Shown here in pieces: positions 59,794 to 64,000 of a stretch of DNA of 64,000 nt. Location of the stretch: the NCBI GenBank assembly GCA_039029355.1, contig JBCCGI010000019.1, positions 1 through 64,000 of the forward strand, written 5' to 3'. The notes beneath the pieces are model-generated. The model worked only from the letters and a program-made list of their open reading frames with translations, was not told where the DNA came from and searched no databases. The translations under genes and the position numbers were made by a program. The stretch is from JBCCGI01 sp039029355 (GTDB lineage: Bacteria; Planctomycetota; UBA1135; GCA-002686595). The stretch's first letter is position 1. Each line of letters starts with the position of its first letter.

Positions 59794-62193
59794 CTAACCC
59801 TCCACCCGCAGCACCGTCGTCGCCGACGCGGTCGTCACCTCGAGGGCACGCTCGAAGCGCTCCCCCACCGCGGTGACGGCCGCGAGCACGTAGCGGCCGG
59901 CGGCGAGGTCCACGCTCCGCGAGAGCGAGCCGCCCGCGGCGAGCGTCGCGTCCTCGCTCAGCAGCAGGCGCCCGTCCGCGTCGCTCAGCTCGACCCGTAG
60001 CACAAGCTCGTCGGAGCGCGCCCCATGCCGCTCGACGCGCAGCTCCTGGCGCAGGCCGCCCCGGGGCCGCACGACGAGCGCCGCGGTCCGTTCGGCGCGC
60101 ACGGTGAAGGGCAGCGCGTCGCGCGCCACCCCCGCGCCCGCGACCCGCAGCACGTAGTCGCCGGGCGCGAGGCGCTCGGGGCGGTAGTGCGGGAGCTCGC
60201 CCGGCTGAAGCTCGCGCAGGTGCGCTCCGCCGGGGCCTGCTATGGCGAGCTCGGGCACCAGCGCGCCGGGCTGCTCGAGCGTCACGACCAACAGCCCCGA
60301 GCCGCCGAGCACGAGCGGCTCCAACCGCAGGCTCTCATCCGCCCTTAGCTCGTAGGGACCGAACGCCTCGGCCGCGCGCCCCGGCGACCGCACTTCGAGG
60401 CGATAGGACCCGGCGGCCAGGGGCTCGCTCGCGAACGAACCGTCGGCGCCCGCCGTGAGCGCCTGCCCGGAGCCGGCGTCGTCGTCGGGCAGCACGAGCA
60501 CCGTGGCGCCCGCGACCGGCGCGTGCAGTGCGTCGACGACCGAGCCCAGGAGGCGCGCTCCGCGCGGAGCCGGCGGGACCGCCTCCAGGCGCACCGGCGC
60601 GCCGCCGGGCACGACGGCCTCCCGCGTGGCGAGCGGCGCGCCGTCTCCGCCCCCGTCGTCGTAGACGTCGAGCCGGTGCTCGACCGGCGGGCAGTCCGCG
60701 AGCACGAAGAAGCCGCCGGGCTGGGTCTCGGCCGAGCGGACGCGCACGCCGGTGGAGTCGTGGGCGACCGCCTCGATGCGCAGCCCGGCCAGCCCGCGGC
60801 CGGACGCGTCGACGACGACGCCGCGCAGGTCGGGGCGGCCGGCGAGCACGGGGTTCCAGACGAGCAGGTCGCCGGCTCCCCCCTCGAGCGCGATGCGCGC
60901 CTCGACTCCGCCGCCCGCGCGCGCGACCGCCTCGAAGGCGCCGGCGGGGACGCCGCGGAGCTCGTAGGCCCCGTCCGCGCCGGCGGTCGCGCGCAGCGCG
61001 GTGGGCGTCGCGTAGGCGCCGACCGCGACCGTGGCGCCGGCGGCCGCCGTGCCGTCCTCGAGGCGTGCGGTGCCGCGCAGCGACAGGCCCCAGGTCAGCT
61101 CGACGGTGAGCTCGGCGCGCTCTCCGACGACGATCGGAACGCTCCCCTGCCACGGCGCGAGGCCCGCGCTCCGCGCGACGACCCCGACGCTGCCGGCGGG
61201 GAGCCCGAGCACCTCGAAGCGCCCCGCCGCGTCCGCGCGCGCCTGCACCGGCGCCGGGCCGCGCATGATCTCCGCCCCGTCGCCGCCCGAGCTGCCGCCC
61301 GCCTCCGACCAGCCGCGCGCGCCGCCGAAGGTCAGCTGGGCGCCCGCCGCGGGCGCGCCGTCCGGCAGCCGCACCTGGCCGACCACGCCGCCGCCGCGCG
61401 CGGGCAGCGCGAGGAGCACCTCCTGCTGCGCGCCCGGCTCGCCCTGCACCAGCACCAGATCCGAGGGCCACCAGCCCGCGGCCCGCGCCCCGACGTAGCG
61501 CGATCCGGCCACGTCGCGCAGGCGGAAGAGGCCCTCCTCGTCCGCCTGCGCCACCACGAGGCCGGCCCGTTGGCTGGCGCTCGAGGAGAGCCAGACCGCG
61601 GCCCCGCCGACCGCCGCGCCGTCGGGCCCGACGACCTCGCCCAGCACCTCGACGCCGACCGGGATGCCAAGCTCGACGAGCCGCCGGGCTCCGGAGAGGA
61701 GCTCGACGTCCTCCGCGCCGGCGCGGTCGACGCGCACCCGCACGCGCGCGGGCGCGTCGAGCTCGGCCTCGAACACGCCGTCCGCGTCGGTGCGGCCGGC
61801 GAGCAGCGTCAGCGTGAGCGCTTCGTCCGACGACACCCGCACACCGACGCCGGCGGCCGGCGCGCCGTCGCTCTCCCAGGTGACCTCGACCCGCAGCAGC
61901 GCGCGGCCGGCCCGTGCGGGCACGCTTGGATCCGCCTCGCCGGAGGAGGCGACCGGCGCGCGCGCCGCCGCGCCCGCAGGGGTTGCGGGGGCGGCCAGCT
62001 CGGTCGAGCCGGCCGCGTCGACGTGCGCGGGAACGCCGCGGGGGCCGCGCGTGTCGCCGGGGCCGTCGTCGCGCGTGCTCCAGCCGCCCAGCCGCAGGGC
62101 CGCCACGAGCGCGAGGCCGAGCGCCAGCGCGACGAGCCAAGCCCGGCGCGCGCGCCCGCTTGCGCCCTCGCTCAGTCGGGCAGCGACACCCAT
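59794..62193 (-). CDS. Membrane-anchored carboxypeptidase-regulatory-like repeat protein
   Basis: 799 residues. An N-terminal membrane helix (AWLVALALGLALVAALRLGG, about 18-37) and a Pro/Ala-rich linker lead into about eight to ten carboxypeptidase-regulatory-like beta-sandwich domains, with phrases such as VLGEVVGPDGAAVGGAAVWL, GRFEVLGLPAGSVGVVARSAG, LRGVVVDASGRGLAGLRIEA and LLGSVVDALHAPVAGATVLV. This is a scaffold-like extracytoplasmic protein without catalytic motifs. The start overlaps the end of the DUF1573 gene by 22 bases, indicating translational coupling. It is similar in style to the protein at 113-1849. Confidence 0.85.
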   Translation of the reverse strand: MGVAARLSEGASGRARRAWLVALALGLALVAALRLGGWSTRDDGPGDTRGPRGVPAHVDAAGSTELAAPATPAGAAARAPVASSGEADPSVPARAGRALLRVEVTWESDGAPAAGVGVRVSSDEALTLTLLAGRTDADGVFEAELDAPARVRVRVDRAGAEDVELLSGARRLVELGIPVGVEVLGEVVGPDGAAVGGAAVWLSSSASQRAGLVVAQADEEGLFRLRDVAGSRYVGARAAGWWPSDLVLVQGEPGAQQEVLLALPARGGGVVGQVRLPDGAPAAGAQLTFGGARGWSEAGGSSGGDGAEIMRGPAPVQARADAAGRFEVLGLPAGSVGVVARSAGLAPWQGSVPIVVGERAELTVELTWGLSLRGTARLEDGTAAAGATVAVGAYATPTALRATAGADGAYELRGVPAGAFEAVARAGGGVEARIALEGGAGDLLVWNPVLAGRPDLRGVVVDASGRGLAGLRIEAVAHDSTGVRVRSAETQPGGFFVLADCPPVEHRLDVYDDGGGDGAPLATREAVVPGGAPVRLEAVPPAPRGARLLGSVVDALHAPVAGATVLVLPDDDAGSGQALTAGADGSFASEPLAAGSYRLEVRSPGRAAEAFGPYELRADESLRLEPLVLGGSGLLVVTLEQPGALVPELAIAGPGGAHLRELQPGELPHYRPERLAPGDYVLRVAGAGVARDALPFTVRAERTAALVVRPRGGLRQELRVERHGARSDELVLRVELSDADGRLLLSEDATLAAGGSLSRSVDLAAGRYVLAAVTAVGERFERALEVTTASATTVLRVEG

Positions 62194-63167
62194 CGCGCGG
62201 GCACCGCCAGGCTCTCGCCGCCGCCGTCGATGCGCACCGTGAACGGTTGGCGCTCGGCCCCCGCCGCGGTCCGCAGGCGGAGCTCGCCCTCGCCGACCAG
62301 CCTGACTTCGGCGGCCTCGGGCGGGTCGACGTGGAAGCTGAGTTCCGAGAGCGCAACCCGATCCAGGCGCTGCACGTGGATGGAGGCCGAGACGTCCCCC
62401 GCCTCGGCGTCGGCGCTGAGGAACAGCACGCTGGGCGAGGCGACCAGGTGCCGGTCGCGCCGCACTTTGACGGCGACGTTGAGCGGAGTCACCGGGCGTG
62501 GTCCGTCGGCGCGCAACGCGAGCAGGAAGCCCGCCTCGTCGACGCCTAGGGGAACCTCGCCGCGCAGCGTCGCCTCGACCTGGAAGAAGCGCTGATCCGG
62601 CTGCGGGTCGCCGAGCTCGACGTCGAGGGCCGACGAGGTCAGGTGGGCCTCGATGCCCACCGTCGCACCCTCGAGCAGCCCCCGCACCGTCGCCGCGGCC
62701 TCGAACATCGTGTCGTCCGGGCCGATCGTCACGTCGAGCACCGCGGGCGTCGCGTAGGGGTCGCCGATGACGCTCGCCGCGAGCTGCGCGCGCAGCAGCA
62801 CCGGGCCCGGCTCGACCAGCACGTTGACCGACTGGTCGAGCGGTCCACGGCGCCCCTTGCTCGAGAGGCGCGCGACCAGCTCGAGCGTCTCTCCCGGCGC
62901 CACCGTCTCGGACACCGACTCGACCTCGACGCAGCCGCAGCTCACGGTCGCGCGGCGCACGGTCCAGGTCTCGCCGGTCGTGTTCTCGGTGCGGAAGGTG
63001 TGGCGCACGATCTCGCCCTGGTCGATGAAGCCGAAGTCGTGCGAGCCGATCTCGGTCCGGAGCGCGGCCTGGGTCTCGGACGGGCCGGCGTCCATGCGGC
63101 TCAGGACGAAGAGCCCGCCAAGCAGGACGACCGCCAGGGCGAGCACGGGGGTGGGGATGGCTTTCAT
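62172..63167 (-). CDS. Exported DUF1573-family protein
   Basis: 331 residues. An N-terminal membrane helix (TPVLALAVVLLGGLFVLS) precedes a domain with the DUF1573 signature: IGSHDFGFIDQGEIVRHTFR, then RRATVSCGCVEVES with Cys77 and Cys79 (the CGC motif), PGETLELVARLSSKGRRGPL and VNVLVEPGP. The remainder consists of further Ig-like beta segments. DUF1573 proteins are exported and common in Planctomycetota and Bacteroidetes; their function is not established. ATG 63167 is chosen for the helix; the longer frame to 63392 overlaps the upstream gene with non-protein-like sequence. It is second in a minus-strand operon, 8 bases after the partial gene and overlapping the next by 22 bases. Confidence 0.88.
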   Translation of the reverse strand: MKAIPTPVLALAVVLLGGLFVLSRMDAGPSETQAALRTEIGSHDFGFIDQGEIVRHTFRTENTTGETWTVRRATVSCGCVEVESVSETVAPGETLELVARLSSKGRRGPLDQSVNVLVEPGPVLLRAQLAASVIGDPYATPAVLDVTIGPDDTMFEAAATVRGLLEGATVGIEAHLTSSALDVELGDPQPDQRFFQVEATLRGEVPLGVDEAGFLLALRADGPRPVTPLNVAVKVRRDRHLVASPSVLFLSADAEAGDVSASIHVQRLDRVALSELSFHVDPPEAAEVRLVGEGELRLRTAAGAERQPFTVRIDGGGESLAVPARWVSLPD

Positions 63168-63175
63168 AGGCGCGC

Positions 63176-64000
63176 TTACCGCAGGTGTTCGAGGAGCTCT
63201 TCGGGCCACTTGAAGCGCGCGGTCCCCAGGTGCTTGGTCTCGCTGTCGCGGAAGTCGAAGAGCACCATGCCCGCCGGCACTTCGCCGAGCAGCATCTCGG
63301 GGGCCACGTCGAAGCGCACCTTCGAAATCGTGTAGAGCTTCACCATCAGGTTGCCGAGGTGCTCGCTGAGGTAGACCGCGGTCTCGACCCAAAGCTGTTG
63401 GTCGGACTCCGACGCGGGCGCGTACGAGAAGAAGCCCGCCGTCGCCATCCCGGCCGCCGTGCGCACGCGGCAGCGCAGGGGCAGCAGCGCGCCACCGCCG
63501 GCGAGCTCGAGCTCGATCGCTCCCCCGTCGAAGTTGCCGTCCGCGTCGATCAGCGGGGCCAGCGACGGATCGCTGAGCGAGCCCGGCTGCGGCGGGCGGC
63601 CGACCCAGAGGCTGGTGCCGGCGGGCCCGGCGCTGGTCGAACGGCTCCAGTCGAACTTGCGCAGCGTGTCGATCTGCACCGGGTCGACCGGGAGGGGCCG
63701 CAGCAGCTCGCCGGGAACGCAGATCAGCGGCGAGCGCGAGCGGCTGGTGATCGACAGCTGGTTGTTCAGCGGGTCGCAGGTGATGTTCTTGTCGACCGTC
63801 TTGAGGATCCAGGCCAGCTCCTCGGGATCCGGCGGGTCGCAGCGCTGCATCTCGGCGTGGGGCGTGAACGCGACCTCGAAGCCCTGCTCGTAGACGAACA
63901 GCTCGTCCCCGAGCGCCGGCTTCTGGGCGTGCAACTGCCGCACCGCCTCGCGCAGGGCGGCCACCTGGCCCGCGTGCACGCGCACGTCGGAGCCCAGGGA
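63176..64000 (-). CDS. Protein of unknown function, N-terminus beyond the right edge
   Basis: At least 275 residues; the frame is open to the window edge. Although a GTG at 63985 could serve as a start, the sequence before it (SLGSDVRVHAGQVAALREAV) reads on smoothly, so the gene is taken as truncated. It contains a helical segment, LAWILKTVDKNITCDPLNNQ, a long beta-rich middle (LPLRCRVRTAAGMATAGFFS, VETAVYLSEHLGNLMVKLY) and the end FKWPEELLEHLR. No family is recognised. It is the first visible gene of the operon with DUF1573 and the carboxypeptidase-regulatory-like protein. Confidence 0.75.
   Translation of the reverse strand, partial: SLGSDVRVHAGQVAALREAVRQLHAQKPALGDELFVYEQGFEVAFTPHAEMQRCDPPDPEELAWILKTVDKNITCDPLNNQLSITSRSRSPLICVPGELLRPLPVDPVQIDTLRKFDWSRSTSAGPAGTSLWVGRPPQPGSLSDPSLAPLIDADGNFDGGAIELELAGGGALLPLRCRVRTAAGMATAGFFSYAPASESDQQLWVETAVYLSEHLGNLMVKLYTISKVRFDVAPEMLLGEVPAGMVLFDFRDSETKHLGTARFKWPEELLEHLR

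Noticed and set aside
1..64000. CRISPR arrays, rRNA or tRNA genes, intact insertion sequences, prophage or replication origin
   Set aside because: No regularly spaced direct repeats, RNA signatures, transposase, integrase or phage structural genes were seen.

Overview
The window is extremely GC-rich and densely coded, with genes on both strands. It has no rRNA, tRNA, CRISPR or prophage that I can see. The gene content points to the Planctomycetota: Hanks-type kinases paired with ECF sigma factors of the group common in Rhodopirellula-like bacteria, kinases ending in formylglycine-generating-enzyme-like or TPR domains, many large secreted beta-propeller proteins (FG-GAP, VCBS, PQQ-like, Kelch), DUF1573, MBOAT and carboxypeptidase-regulatory-like proteins. 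The closest style is the high-GC marine lineage containing Saltatorellus, Engelhardtia and Rohdeia. That placement is inference from gene content only.

Layout. 0-5.8 kb: a secreted repeat protein, a DedA/TVP38-type membrane protein, an FG-GAP propeller protein and a cysteine-containing secreted protein. 5.9-14.3 kb: a signalling block of two tandem paralogous kinases with degenerate FGE-like C-termini, a co-directional ECF sigma factor, and a convergent TPR hybrid histidine kinase/response regulator. 14.5-21.5 kb: a VCBS/UnbV/LamG exported protein, a second ECF sigma factor, a convergent kinase-TPR protein and a small propeller protein. 21.4-26.2 kb: mostly minus-strand envelope genes (a 37-residue membrane peptide, membrane and secreted unknowns, a DUF4112-PhoD fusion, a PqiC-like lipoprotein, another lipoprotein). 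26.3-35.9 kb: an FG-GAP protein diverging from a penicillin-acylase-like enzyme, an MBOAT/SGNH O-acetylation pair, and an ECF sigma factor fused to a membrane anchor and ectodomain. 36-41.3 kb: an exported alpha/beta hydrolase, a Kelch protein and a third FG-GAP paralogue. 41.5-44.6 kb: an ECF sigma factor directly followed by a kinase-TPR protein. 44.7-59.7 kb: a 2034-residue lipase/beta-helix giant, two PQQ-like propellers, a HEAT-like protein and a VCBS propeller. 59.8-64 kb: a minus-strand operon of a partial unknown gene, DUF1573 and a carboxypeptidase-regulatory-like protein.

Two themes stand out. One is signalling: four ECF sigma factors, four Hanks kinases and one hybrid histidine kinase in 64 kb, with sigma and kinase genes repeatedly adjacent. 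The other is the cell surface: about a dozen large exported proteins, several sharing a similar C-terminal module and three sharing an unusual T-tract motif in their divergent promoter regions.

The best candidate for something undescribed is a 185/186-bp element present twice (17855-18039 and 25522-25707). It has long imperfect terminal inverted repeats, a hairpin core, and ends abutting TA/CTAG like an IS630/Tc1-type MITE. One copy supplies the stop codon of a kinase gene.
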